A stretch of 64,000 bases of DNA from Microbacterium excoecariae (GCF_011326725.1 NZ_JAANCO010000001.1:1-64000); one strand, 5' to 3'. Shown: positions 35,048 through 44,013, counted from the first letter of the stretch. Translations and numbers: made by a program. Notes: a model not told the origin generated them from the letters alone.

Positions 35048-36279
35048 GCCCCGTCCCCCAGCAGCGTCTCGCCGATGTATCCACCCTCGGCGCACCCCGG
35101 CGGCACGGCGAAGACGGCGGATCCGATGGGCGTCGTCCACTCGTTGAGCAGGTCCACCTCGTCCAGGCGCCGCTGGATCGGGACGAACTGCGCCGCCACG
35201 TCGGCCTGGTATGAGACGAAGACCAGCCCCGCGTTCGACACGTCCGTGCCCGAGGGCCGCTCGTCGTAGTTGTACGCCTTGCGGAAGATCCGCTCGGATC
35301 CGTCCCCGCGTGCGCGCGCCATGTGCGAGAACGTCGGAATGACGGGGAAGCCGATCGCGCTCGTGGCCGCAAAGTCCGGCTCGTCGAACTCGTCGGTGCC
35401 CGTGAGCGGGGCGCCCGTGTCGAGGCGGCGGCCCACGGCGGACTCGCGGCCGGGCCGGTCGAGCTCGTCCCACGTGTCCAGGTTCATCGCGATGCGACGC
35501 ACCACCATGCCGGTGCCGCCGGCCATCCAGCCATCAGCGCTCCACACCACCGCGTCGAAGTCCTCCGTGCCGGGCCGGGGGTTGACGGTGCCGTCGACCT
35601 GGCCGAAGAGGTTCCGCTGCGTGGTGCCGTCGGGGACGGATCTGTGGGCCCGGCGGAAGCCCCGCTGCGTCCAGCGCACCGACGCGAACGACCGGGCGTC
35701 CTTCAGGAGCATGCGCGTGGCATGCGCGAGGGTGATCGGGTCGTCGCTCGCGACGTGGATCAGGAGGTCGCCGCCCGTGAACTCGGGGCGCAGGCGGTCC
35801 ACCGAAAAGGCCGGGAGCGGCGCGAGCCATGCCGGGGCCGTTCCCTCCGCGGCGGCCACGAAGCCGGGGCCGAACGCGAACGTGACGGTGAGGCGCGCGG
35901 GGCTCGCGGCGAGCTCCGGCTCCGAGTCCGCCAGGGCGGCCTCGCCGCGCGTGAGCCGGGCGGCGTCGTCGGTCAGGATCCGCATGAGGCGGCGGAGGTC
36001 GTCGCGCCCCGCGCCGCCCGCGAGGTCGAGCGCCACGAACACGCCGTGGGCCTGGTCGCCCGCCGCGATGCCCGCCTGGTGGGCGCCGTGAAACGGGATC
36101 GTGTCCTCACCGTGGAGCGCCTCCGCGGGCCCGGGCGCGGGGTCGTCTCCGGGGCGCAGCGCGGCATCGAGGCCGACCGCCAGGGTCGCGCCGAGGCCGG
36201 CGACCGCTCCCCCGAGGAGGAACTGCCGCCGGCTCGGCCCTCCCGGCCGGCCCCGCGCGCCCGAATCGGGCGCCGCCAT
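35044..36279 (-). CDS. Tat-exported Dyp-type haem peroxidase (EfeB-like)
   Basis: This is a 411-residue peroxidase. A twin-arginine signal is present (S16-R-R-Q-F-L21, then a hydrophobic stretch), so it is exported folded with haem. GQVDGTVNPRPGT carries the DyP GxxDG motif. The proximal His is probably in IPTFSHMARAR, and the conserved Arg is in RIFRKAYNYDERP. EfeB works with EfeO and EfeU in ferrous iron uptake, but neither partner is here; instead it sits between a copper chaperone and a PepSY protein. Its ATG shares one base with the upstream stop. Confidence 0.9.
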   Translation of the reverse strand: MAAPDSGARGRPGGPSRRQFLLGGAVAGLGATLAVGLDAALRPGDDPAPGPAEALHGEDTIPFHGAHQAGIAAGDQAHGVFVALDLAGGAGRDDLRRLMRILTDDAARLTRGEAALADSEPELAASPARLTVTFAFGPGFVAAAEGTAPAWLAPLPAFSVDRLRPEFTGGDLLIHVASDDPITLAHATRMLLKDARSFASVRWTQRGFRRAHRSVPDGTTQRNLFGQVDGTVNPRPGTEDFDAVVWSADGWMAGGTGMVVRRIAMNLDTWDELDRPGRESAVGRRLDTGAPLTGTDEFDEPDFAATSAIGFPVIPTFSHMARARGDGSERIFRKAYNYDERPSGTDVSNAGLVFVSYQADVAAQFVPIQRRLDEVDLLNEWTTPIGSAVFAVPPGCAEGGYIGETLLGDGA

Positions 36280-36845
36280 CAGTGGTCCATGTCCATGTCG
36301 GACTCGCCCATGTCCATGTCCGACGCGCCGCCGTAGTTCTCGTTCGCGCCCGAGTAGTCCTTGACCGGGGCCTCGAACGTCGCCGTGGATCCGTCGCCGA
36401 AGGTGAGCGTGAACTCGACCTCCTCGCCCGCCTCGAGCGGATCCGTCAGCTCCATGAGCATGAGGTGGCTGCCGCCGGGCTCGAGCGCGTACGTGGCGTC
36501 CGCGGGGACGACGAACCCGCCGTCGATCTCGCGCATGATTGTCTCGCCCGTCTCGGACTCGACGGTCTCGTGCAGCTCGATCATCGTGCTGGCCTCGGTC
36601 TCGGCCGAGACGACCGTGACGTCGGCGGAGGAATCGTTCGTGAGAACACCAAAGGCCGCGGACATGCCGGAGTCCGCGGCCTTGACCCAGGCGTCCTCGA
36701 TCGTGACGGCCTCGGCGGCCGTCTCGTCGGCGGCCTGATCGGCGGATCCGCCGGCGGCGCAGCCCGCGAGCGCGGCCGCGCCCGTCAGGAGAACGAGGCC
36801 GAAGGCCGTGCGGCCGAAGCGGTGTGCTGTCGTGGTCGTGTGCAT
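36279..36845 (-). CDS. PCu(A)C copper chaperone lipoprotein with Met/Asp/His tail
   Basis: This is a 188-residue exported lipoprotein: signal peptide ending in the lipobox LAGC, then a PCu(A)C domain. The copper site HxnMxnHxM is visible as MIELHETVE, ETIMREI and PGGSHLMLMEL. An unusual tail, SDMDMGESDMDMDH, adds more methionine, aspartate and histidine. The family delivers Cu(I) to extracytoplasmic sites such as cytochrome oxidase CuA. AAGGA precedes the ATG at 36845. Confidence 0.9.
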   Translation of the reverse strand: MHTTTTAHRFGRTAFGLVLLTGAAALAGCAAGGSADQAADETAAEAVTIEDAWVKAADSGMSAAFGVLTNDSSADVTVVSAETEASTMIELHETVESETGETIMREIDGGFVVPADATYALEPGGSHLMLMELTDPLEAGEEVEFTLTFGDGSTATFEAPVKDYSGANENYGGASDMDMGESDMDMDH

Positions 36846-36858
36846 GGGAATGTCCTTC

Positions 36859-37461
36859 TCAGTTCGTGTTCTCGCGCGCGTCGTCCGACGCGGCGCGCGC
36901 CGCGCGGCGGCGCAGGAAAGTGATGACGGCGAACGCGCCGGCGGCGACGAGCGCCCCGGCGAGCGCGACCACGACGACGCGCGGCGCGGAGGACTCCTCC
37001 GCCTCCGCGGCGTCCGGTGCCGTCGCCGCGTCCGCGGATTCCTCGTCGTCCGCCGCGGGCGCCTCGTACGGAGCCGCGTCGCCCACGGTGAACGGGACGA
37101 CGCCCGTGATGGGGTGCCCGTCCTCGGACACGACCTGCCAGCGGATCTGGTAGCCGGCCTCGGGCATCCCCTCCTCGAGGGGGACGGTCGCGGTGTTGCC
37201 GTCGATCTGGACGGCGCCGTCGGCCCAGTCGTGGCCGGATTCGTCGACGACGAGGATGTCGGCGCCGCTCGTGCCGTCGCCGAGGGTGAGCAGGTCGCCC
37301 GAGTAGGCGAGCTCGACCTCGGTGGGGGCCGCCGCGAGGGCGTCGCCCGCGGCGGGGGTGCTGTCGATGAGTTGATCGTGCGCGTGCGCGGGCGCCGCCG
37401 TCACGAGGACGGCGAGGGCGGCCGCGGCCACGCCCACGAACGATGGGGTGTGCCATCGCAT
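36859..37461 (-). CDS. CopC domain copper-binding protein with C-terminal membrane anchor
   Basis: This is a 200-residue protein. A signal peptide ends at AHA, followed directly by HDQLIDSTPA, so the mature N-terminal His is the first copper ligand as in CopC. EDGHPITGVVPFTVG near the end of the domain supplies the second site. An acidic linker and one C-terminal helix anchor it outside the membrane. A longer frame upstream of 37461 is low-complexity and rejected. The gene is 13 bp before the PCu(A)C gene. Confidence 0.9.
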   Translation of the reverse strand: MRWHTPSFVGVAAAALAVLVTAAPAHAHDQLIDSTPAAGDALAAAPTEVELAYSGDLLTLGDGTSGADILVVDESGHDWADGAVQIDGNTATVPLEEGMPEAGYQIRWQVVSEDGHPITGVVPFTVGDAAPYEAPAADDEESADAATAPDAAEAEESSAPRVVVVALAGALVAAGAFAVITFLRRRAARAASDDARENTN

Positions 37462-37581
37462 AGGGGTGGTCTGCCTCTCCTCCAGCGGGGCGTCTCGCGC
37501 CCCGCGCGTTCGCCGCGCGCCCCGGGTCGGGGCGCGCGAGGGTGCCGCCCGCGGCGCGCGCATGCGGGCCGGGCGGCGATG

Positions 37582-38187
37582 TCAGCGAACGGGGAGCGCG
37601 GGCGGGCCGCGGCGCAGCAGGCTGGTGGCCAGGAGCACGCCGGGGCGCGCGTCCGGTGCGCCGTCGATCCGCGGCGCGTGGGGGCGCTCGGCGGGGACGA
37701 GGGGCGCGGGATCCGCCAGGCGCCGGGCGAGGGCTGCCAGGGCGTCGGCGAGGACGGCGAACGCGCGCTGGATCTCGCGCTCGCCGCGGTGCAGCAGCAC
37801 GATCGTCGCGAGGGCGGCCGCGGCGTGCCCCAGCCACATGCCGGCGTTGCCCGCGAGAGCGGCCGCGACCTCCGGCGAGGCGGCGGCGAGCGCGGGGGCC
37901 GCGTGATGGTGGTGACCGCTGGCCACGGATCCGCCGTCCGCTCCCAGCACGAACAGCGCGTGGAAGAGCAGCTGGCTGGCGACGACGGAGACCGCGAGCC
38001 GCGCGAGCGACAGGTTCCGCCCCGCGAGCAGAACGCACACGGGGAGCGAGAGGAGCAGCGGGACGGCGATCCCGACGGGGGTCGGCAGGAAGCCGCCGGC
38101 GGTCACGTGCGACAGGAGCGCCGTGAAGGTCGCGACCGCGGAGGCCGCGGCGCCACGCATCACGTGCGCGCTGCGGGACCGGGTCAT
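37582..38187 (-). CDS. His-rich polytopic membrane protein, unknown
   Basis: This is a 201-residue protein with about five membrane helices. A loop with GHHHHAAP lies between helices 3 and 4, and GMWLGHAAAALATIVLLHRGE has two more His. The position between CopC and a permease, with a 4-bp ATGA overlap with the latter, suggests a metal-handling membrane component. I know no named family for it. Confidence 0.72.
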   Translation of the reverse strand: MTRSRSAHVMRGAAASAVATFTALLSHVTAGGFLPTPVGIAVPLLLSLPVCVLLAGRNLSLARLAVSVVASQLLFHALFVLGADGGSVASGHHHHAAPALAAASPEVAAALAGNAGMWLGHAAAALATIVLLHRGEREIQRAFAVLADALAALARRLADPAPLVPAERPHAPRIDGAPDARPGVLLATSLLRRGPPALPVR

Positions 38188-39152
38188 GATTCCGATTGTG
38201 CCACCCGGCGGCCGGGAATCGCCCACGGGAGGACGCGCACCAGCGCGACGAGGGCCACGAGCTCGACCAGCGTCTGCGTGACCACGGCGAGCGGCGCGAG
38301 GGCGGAGGACGTCGCGAGCGCGAGGGGAAGGACGACGAGCGAGTTCCGGGTCGCGCTGGAGAAGGCGACGGCGCGGGAGGCGGGCGGATCCAGCCGGAAC
38401 GCGCGCGCGACGAGCGCGCCGAGCGCGGCCGCCGCGAGCGCGAACACCGCGTAGATCGGGACGAGGCGCGCGAGGGCGGCGGCGGCCTGGCCGACCTCCC
38501 CGATCTGCGAGGCGACGACGACGGCGAGCGTGACCATCATGAGCGGCACCATGGCGGCCTCGCCGGCGCGCGGCACGCGGCGGACGGCGGGGAGGCGGCG
38601 GGCCAGCGCCTGGACGGCGGCCGCGAGCGCGAGCGGGAGCGCGATGAGCAGGAGGAAGGCGCGGGCGAAGGGCGCCGGATCCACGACCACCTCGCCGCCC
38701 GCGAACAGCGCAAGGTAGGCGGGCAGCAGCGCCATCTGGGCGAGCATGAGCAGCGGCGTGGCGGCGATCAGCCGCGCGCGATCCCCGCCCGCGGCGCCCG
38801 TGAAGACGACGACGTAGTCGACGCACGGCGTGAGGAGGACGAGGAGGACCCCGAGGAGGAGGCCGCGGTCGTCGGCGACGAGGCGCGACAGGGCCCCCGC
38901 GAGGAGGGGAACGACGACGAAGTTCGCGACGCCGAGCGCCGCGAGGAAGCGTCCGTCCCGCCACGCCCGGCCGAGCCGCGCGAGCGGGATCTGGAGGAAG
39001 GTCGCGAACAGGAGCGTGCCGAGCACGGGCTCGATGGCGGGCGTGAGCGCGCCGCCCGCCGCCGGGGCAAGGAGCCCGCCGGCCGCGCCAGCCGCGAGCG
39101 CGCCCAGATACAGCGCGACCTGATGCCGCTCGGCCCACGCGACGATGCCCAT
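38184..39152 (-). CDS. ACR3/BASS superfamily permease (arsenite-efflux-like)
   Basis: This is a 322-residue protein with about ten helices of the bile acid:sodium symporter/ACR3 superfamily. LTPCVDYVVVFTGAAGGD carries a helix cysteine comparable to the functional one of ACR3, and AVAFSSATRNSLVVLPLALA is the second conserved motif. Arsenite export is the nearest annotated role, but there is no arsR or arsC here and the gene leads a copper/haem operon, so another anion or metal complex is possible. GGAAGGGG precedes the ATG at 39152. Confidence 0.78.
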   Translation of the reverse strand: MGIVAWAERHQVALYLGALAAGAAGGLLAPAAGGALTPAIEPVLGTLLFATFLQIPLARLGRAWRDGRFLAALGVANFVVVPLLAGALSRLVADDRGLLLGVLLVLLTPCVDYVVVFTGAAGGDRARLIAATPLLMLAQMALLPAYLALFAGGEVVVDPAPFARAFLLLIALPLALAAAVQALARRLPAVRRVPRAGEAAMVPLMMVTLAVVVASQIGEVGQAAAALARLVPIYAVFALAAAALGALVARAFRLDPPASRAVAFSSATRNSLVVLPLALATSSALAPLAVVTQTLVELVALVALVRVLPWAIPGRRVAQSES

Positions 39153-39189
39153 GCGTCCGCCCCTTCCGCCGAACGTGCGAACGCTATCA

Positions 39190-39227
39190 GCGGCGCCGCC
39201 CTCCGCGTGCGGGGAGGGCGGCGCCGC
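39190..39227 (-). terminator. Terminator of putA
   Basis: 15-bp perfect arms around an 8-nt loop, 10 bp after the putA stop. No T-tract follows. Confidence 0.7.
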
Positions 39228-39237
39228 GATGCGCGGA

Positions 39238-42200
39238 TCAGCGCGCGACGAGGTCCGATCCGCCGCCTGCGACCACCGGCACCTCGTACCGGCGGGGGTT
39301 CCCGAACCGGTGCGCCGTGATCGACACGGCCTGCTCGCGCACGAACGGCAGCATCTCGACGCGTCCCGCCGACGTGACCTCACCCGCGTAGATCGCGACG
39401 TTCGGCTCGCCGGACGTGGCGCGCACGATCGGATCCGCGGATCCGCCGATGAGCCGGATCCGGGCCCCCTGCTCCGCGAACCGGGCGGCGCGTGCGGCCC
39501 AGGCGATCTCGTCGTCGACGTGGAGCGTCGCGCCGACCTCGGCGAGGTAGTCCCGGACGGCGCGGGTGGGGCGCGCCGCGGCCGAGACCGCGATGGGGGC
39601 GCCGATGCGGGCGCCGGCGGCGACCACGCGCACGAGCTCCGCCTCGCGGCCGCCCTCGAACCGCACCGTCACGGCGGTCGGGACGTAGCGCAGGACGTTC
39701 TGCTCGAGCTCGAGGCCCTGCACGTCGCGCGCGAGCCCGAACTCGTCCTCCCACGCGGCGATGTCCGTCGAGAGGGCCGCGGCCAGCCAGGCCCGCTCCT
39801 CGGCGGGGACGGCCTTGAGCGCGCGGCGCGCGGCGGCGTCCTGCCGCGCCTCGCCCCGGACCGGCGCGTCCGCCCACGCGCCGAGCCCGAACAGGTAGCT
39901 CGGCCCGCCGGCCTTCGTGCCCGGTCCGACCGCCGACTTCTTCCAGCCGCCGAACGGCTGGCGCTCGACGATCGCGCCCGTGATGACCCGGTTGATGTAC
40001 GCGTTGCCCGCCTGGATGGATCCGAGCCACGTCTGGATCTCGTCGACGTCGAGGGAGTGCAGGCCCGAGGTGAGCCCGTAGTCGACCGCGTTGACGATCG
40101 CGATGGCCTCCTCCAGCGTGGCCGCCTCGATGATGCCCGTGACGGGCCCGAAGTACTCCGTCAGGTGGAACTCGGATCCCGGCTTCACGCCGGCGCGGAT
40201 CCCGGGCGTCCAGAGCGCGCCCTCCTCGTCGAGCTGCTTCGGCTGACGCAGCCACGACTGGCCGGGCTCGAGCGTCGTGAGGCCGCGCAGGAGCTTGCCC
40301 TCGGCGGGGGCGATGACCGGCCCGATGCGGGCGCCCTCGGTCCAGGGCAGGCCCACCTCGTAGCCGTCGACGGCGTCGAGCAGCTGGCGGCGGAAGCGCT
40401 CGCTCGTGGCGACGGATCCGACGAGCACGACGAGCGAGGCCGCCGAGCACTTCTGGCCCGCGTGGCCGAACGCCGAGTACGCGATGTCCTTCGCCGCGAG
40501 GTCCAGGTCGGCGCTCGGGGTCACGATGATGGCGTTCTTGCCGCTCGTCTCGGCGAGCAGCGGCAGGTCGGCGCGGAAGGAGCGGAACAGCTCGGCCGTC
40601 TCGTACGCGCCGGTCAGAATGGCCTGGTCGACGCTCTCGTGGGCGAGGAGACGGGATCCGAGCTCGCGACCCTCGAGGCGCACGAGGCGCAGCACCTCGC
40701 GCGGCACGCCGGCCTCCCAGAGCGCCTCGGCGACGACCGCGCCCGTGCGCGCCGCCTGGCGCGCGGGCTTGAACACGACAGCGGATCCGGCGGCGAGCGC
40801 CGCCAGGACCCCGCCCGCGGGAATCGCGGCGGGGAAGTTCCACGGCGGGATCACGGCCGTGACCTTCGCGGGCGCGTAGGTCGCCCCGTCGACCGCGGCG
40901 ACCTTCTCGGCGCTCGCGGCGTAGAAGTGGGCGAAGTCGATCGCCTCGCTGACCTCGGGGTCGCCCTGCTCGACGACCTTGCCGCACTCGGAGCCCATGA
41001 CCTCGAGGAGGTCGGCGCGGCGCGCCTCGAGCGCGTCGCCGGCGCGGTGCAGGATCTCCACGCGCTCCGCGAGCGGACGCGCAGCCCACTCTTCGGCGGC
41101 CGTCAGCGCGCCCGCCACGAGGGCGTCGAGCTCCGCGGCCTCGCGGATCGTGTTCGCCTCGAGCGCCGCGACACCGAGCTGCGAGTCCTGCATGCGGGAG
41201 CGAATTCCCGCCGCCCACTCGCGGTTGGCCGCGACGGCCGGATCCGTGTCCGGGGTGCCGCGGAAGGTGCCGCGCGGGCCGGCGGGCTGCTTTTCGCGGC
41301 GGTCCATCACGCGGTTCGGGGCGGGGACCTCGGTCGGCATCATGTCGATCGAGGTGAGGAAGCGATCCTTCTCGCGCGCGAAGAGGGCCTCGTTGCGGTC
41401 GAGGTCGAACACGGCCGACATGAAGTTGTCGGGGCTCGCGCCCTCCTCGAGGCGGCGGATGAGGTAGGCGATCGCGACGTCGAACTCGGCGGGCTGGACG
41501 ACGGGCGTGTAGAGCAGCAGCTCGCCGACGTCGCGGCGCACGACCGCCGCCTGCTGCGTGGCCATGCCGAGAAGCATCTCGAACTCGACGGGCGAGCCGG
41601 GCTCGATGCGGATCCCGCGGCGCTCGGCGAGGAGCTTCGCGAGGGCGACGTCGAACAGGTTGTGCCCCGCGATGCCGAGGCCGACGTTCGCGACGCGCTC
41701 GGGGGTGAGCGCGTAGTCGAGGACCTGCTTGTATCCCGCGTCCGTGTGCTGCTTGGACGGCCAGGTCGCGAGGGGCCACTCGTGGGTCTCGGCGTCGACC
41801 TGCTCCATGGGGAGGTTCGCGCCCTTCACGACGCGCACCTTGATGGGCGCGCCGCCGGCGGCCACGCGCCGCGCCGCCCATTCCTGGAGGCGGATCATGG
41901 CCGACAGCGCGTCGGGCAGGTACGCCTGCAGGACGATGCCCGCGCGGCTCGCCTGGAACTCGTCGCGGTCGAGGAGGGTCTGGAAGACGTCGAGGGTGAG
42001 GTCGAGGTCCTTGTACTCCTCCATGTCGAGGTTGAGGAACGTGTCGTGCGCGAGCGCCGCGCGATACACGGGGGCGAGCGCCTCGACCGCGTGCGCCACG
42101 GCCTGGTCGTGCGCCCACAGGCTGTGCGGGGCGACGGTCGAGGAGACCTTGATCGAGACGTAGTCGACGTCGGGGCGCTCGATCAGGCGCATTGTGCCGG

Positions 42201-42738
42201 CGACGCGCCGGTCGGCCTCGCGCTGGCCGAGGATCGCCTCGCCGAGGAGGTTGACGTTCAGGCGGATCCCCTCGCCGCCGATCTTTCGCAGCGCGGGGCC
42301 GAGCTTCGACTCGGTCGCGTCGACGATGAGGTGGCGGACCATCTCGCGCAGGACCTTGCGCGCGATCGGCACGACGATGGCGGGGAACGCGGGCGCGACG
42401 GCGCCGCCCAGGCGCACGAGGCCGCGCAGCGGCGCGGGGAGGAAGGCGGGCACGCCCCGCGAGACGAGCTGGAAGTTCCGGGCGGCGACGCGGAGGTCCT
42501 CGGGCCGGACGACGCCGTCGACGAACCCGACGGCGAAGTCGAGGCCCTTCGGATCGCTGAGGACGCCCGCGAGGTTCTTCGCGGCCGCGTCCACCTTCTC
42601 CTCGCGCGCGGCGACGAGCCACGCGCGCACCTGCGCGATCGCCTCGTCGGCGAGCGCGGCGTCGATAGTCGCATGCACGGCGGCTCCTGTCGTGTCTGGG
42701 GCCTGGAACGGCGCGTGGTTGCGCGGCTCGATGGTCAT
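39238..42738 (-). CDS. putA: Bifunctional proline dehydrogenase / P5C dehydrogenase
   Basis: This is a 1,166-residue enzyme that oxidises proline to glutamate in two steps. The FAD-dependent proline dehydrogenase barrel comes first (VSIKVSST, LNLDMEEYKDLDLT, VRVVKGANLPME). The aldehyde dehydrogenase follows, with VIPPWNFP, AETSGKNAIIV and the catalytic Cys in HAGQKCSAAS. There is no N-terminal ribbon-helix-helix, so it is not a self-repressing PutA; control probably comes from the divergent LysR. I chose the ATG at 42738, 8 nt after GAGG, over a GTG at 42747. The roughly 150 C-terminal residues after the ALDH core are the family's variable tail. Confidence 0.95.
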   Translation of the reverse strand: MTIEPRNHAPFQAPDTTGAAVHATIDAALADEAIAQVRAWLVAAREEKVDAAAKNLAGVLSDPKGLDFAVGFVDGVVRPEDLRVAARNFQLVSRGVPAFLPAPLRGLVRLGGAVAPAFPAIVVPIARKVLREMVRHLIVDATESKLGPALRKIGGEGIRLNVNLLGEAILGQREADRRVAGTMRLIERPDVDYVSIKVSSTVAPHSLWAHDQAVAHAVEALAPVYRAALAHDTFLNLDMEEYKDLDLTLDVFQTLLDRDEFQASRAGIVLQAYLPDALSAMIRLQEWAARRVAAGGAPIKVRVVKGANLPMEQVDAETHEWPLATWPSKQHTDAGYKQVLDYALTPERVANVGLGIAGHNLFDVALAKLLAERRGIRIEPGSPVEFEMLLGMATQQAAVVRRDVGELLLYTPVVQPAEFDVAIAYLIRRLEEGASPDNFMSAVFDLDRNEALFAREKDRFLTSIDMMPTEVPAPNRVMDRREKQPAGPRGTFRGTPDTDPAVAANREWAAGIRSRMQDSQLGVAALEANTIREAAELDALVAGALTAAEEWAARPLAERVEILHRAGDALEARRADLLEVMGSECGKVVEQGDPEVSEAIDFAHFYAASAEKVAAVDGATYAPAKVTAVIPPWNFPAAIPAGGVLAALAAGSAVVFKPARQAARTGAVVAEALWEAGVPREVLRLVRLEGRELGSRLLAHESVDQAILTGAYETAELFRSFRADLPLLAETSGKNAIIVTPSADLDLAAKDIAYSAFGHAGQKCSAASLVVLVGSVATSERFRRQLLDAVDGYEVGLPWTEGARIGPVIAPAEGKLLRGLTTLEPGQSWLRQPKQLDEEGALWTPGIRAGVKPGSEFHLTEYFGPVTGIIEAATLEEAIAIVNAVDYGLTSGLHSLDVDEIQTWLGSIQAGNAYINRVITGAIVERQPFGGWKKSAVGPGTKAGGPSYLFGLGAWADAPVRGEARQDAAARRALKAVPAEERAWLAAALSTDIAAWEDEFGLARDVQGLELEQNVLRYVPTAVTVRFEGGREAELVRVVAAGARIGAPIAVSAAARPTRAVRDYLAEVGATLHVDDEIAWAARAARFAEQGARIRLIGGSADPIVRATSGEPNVAIYAGEVTSAGRVEMLPFVREQAVSITAHRFGNPRRYEVPVVAGGGSDLVAR

Positions 42739-42808
42739 GAAGTTCACCTCTTTCCAAGAACGGTCACCCCATCGTGCGCGGGAAAAACCGTCAGGTAAAG
42801 CGCACAGT

Positions 42809-42837
42809 TTCGAAGATCTTTATTCGATTTCTTCGAA
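42809..42837. promoter_or_regulatory. Operator candidate upstream of putA
   Basis: TTCGAAGA (42809-42816) and TCTTCGAA (42830-42837) form perfect 8-bp arms around a 13-bp AT-rich centre, about 70-100 bp upstream of putA. Size and AT content suit a LysR-type site. Confidence 0.55.
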
Positions 42838-42957
42838 CAATTTGCGGTGGCGTCCTCCCGGGCGCGCGGCCCGCCCCGCACCCGGTCCGCGGCCGCCTCC
42901 TCGCGACCGCGATCCCCCCATGGTGCGCCCCGGATCCGCCCCGATCCACCCCGTGTG

Positions 42958-42977
42958 ACCGAACGGATCCGTTCGGT
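42958..42977. promoter_or_regulatory. 20-bp perfect palindrome at the LysR promoter
   Basis: ACCGAACGGATCCGTTCGGT fills the space between a possible -35 (TGTGAC, 42954-42959) and the -10 box TACTGT (42977-42982), touching both. It is a likely autoregulatory operator. Confidence 0.65.
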
Positions 42978-42982
42978 ACTGT
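42977..42982 (+). promoter_or_regulatory. -10 box of the LysR gene
   Basis: TACTGT, 6 nt before the ATG at 42989. Confidence 0.55.
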
Positions 42983-42988
42983 CGAACG

Positions 42989-43921
42989 ATGAGTACGGGA
43001 TGGAGCACGCACCGCCTGCTGCTCCTGCGCGAGCTGCAGCTGCGCGGCACGATCACGGCGGTCGCGGCCGCGCTGAACTACTCACCGTCGACGGTCTCGC
43101 AGCAGCTCGCGCAGCTCGAGCAGGAGGTGGGGGTCTCGCTGCTCCAGGCCGACGGCCGGCGCGTGCGGCTGACGGCGCAGGGCGAGGCGGTCGCGGAGCA
43201 CGCCGCGCGCGTCCTCGCGCTCGAGGAACGCGTGCGCGAGGACCTCGATCTCGACAACCCGATCCCGGCGCCCGTGCGCATTTCCGCGCTGCAGACCTCG
43301 GCGCGCGCGCTGCTGCCGCGCATGCTCGACATGCTCGCGGTGAGCCACCCCGGCCTCCGGATCGAGGCGTGGGTGGTGCCGCCCGAGGAGGGACTGTTCG
43401 AGGTCGAAGCGCGCGGTTTCGACCTCGTGATCGCCGAGCAATACCCCGGCCACACCCGCGAGCGACGGCCGGGACTCGACCGCGTGACGCTCGGGCGCGA
43501 CCCCATCCGCCTCGCCGTCAGCCCCGATTCGCCGATCCGCTCGCTCGAGGACGCGGCCGAGGCGCCGTGGATCATGGAGCCGGTGGGCACGGCCGTGCGC
43601 ACCTGGTCGGTGCAACAGTGTCGCGCCGCCGGCTTCGAGCCAGACGTGCGCTACAGCGCCGCCGACCTCCTCGCCCAGGTCCGCCTCATCTCGGCCGGGC
43701 ACGCCGTGGGGCTTCTCCCCGAGCAGCTGCTCGCGGGCGACGAGAGCCCGGTGCGGCTCATCGACCTCCCGGGCAACCCGCACCGCGAGCTCTTCACCGC
43801 GGCGAGGGAGTCCTCGCGCGAGTCACCGGGCATCGTCGCGGTGCGCCAGGCGCTCCGCCAGGCGTTCGGCGACGCGACCGCCGTGTTCGAGGATCCGCAC
43901 GCCATGCCCCACATCGACTGA
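42989..43921 (+). CDS. LysR family regulator, probably of putA
   Basis: This is a 310-residue LysR regulator. The helix-turn-helix lies in GTITAVAAALNYSPSTVSQQ, followed by LAQLEQEVGVSLLQ, and a two-lobed effector domain begins near residue 95 (APVRISALQTSARALLPR). Divergence from putA with operator-like repeats between them suggests proline-responsive control, which is an inference. The transcript is predicted leaderless. Confidence 0.9.
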   Translation: MSTGWSTHRLLLLRELQLRGTITAVAAALNYSPSTVSQQLAQLEQEVGVSLLQADGRRVRLTAQGEAVAEHAARVLALEERVREDLDLDNPIPAPVRISALQTSARALLPRMLDMLAVSHPGLRIEAWVVPPEEGLFEVEARGFDLVIAEQYPGHTRERRPGLDRVTLGRDPIRLAVSPDSPIRSLEDAAEAPWIMEPVGTAVRTWSVQQCRAAGFEPDVRYSAADLLAQVRLISAGHAVGLLPEQLLAGDESPVRLIDLPGNPHRELFTAARESSRESPGIVAVRQALRQAFGDATAVFEDPHAMPHID

Positions 43922-43941
43922 GGCCCGGGCGCCCCAGCCCC

Positions 43942-44006
43942 AAGTCCACATTTCTCCGGTAAGTCTCCGCGGATTCCGCGGAGACTTACCGGAGAAATGT
44001 GGACTT
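43942..44006. repeat. 65-bp palindrome, copy 1
   Basis: Perfect 32-bp arms (43942-43973 and 43975-44006) around a single T. The arm begins AAGTCCACATTTCTCCGG. It lies between the LysR gene and the convergent NUDIX stop, 7 bp from the latter, so it could act as a bidirectional terminator. The second copy, 721 bp away, is the same except at one base. Confidence 0.9.
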
Positions 44007-44013
44007 ACGCGGC

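Noticed and set aside
35044..36845. An EfeUOB iron-uptake system
   Set aside because: Only the EfeB-like peroxidase is present. No EfeU permease or EfeO lipoprotein is encoded, and PCu(A)C is not EfeO.
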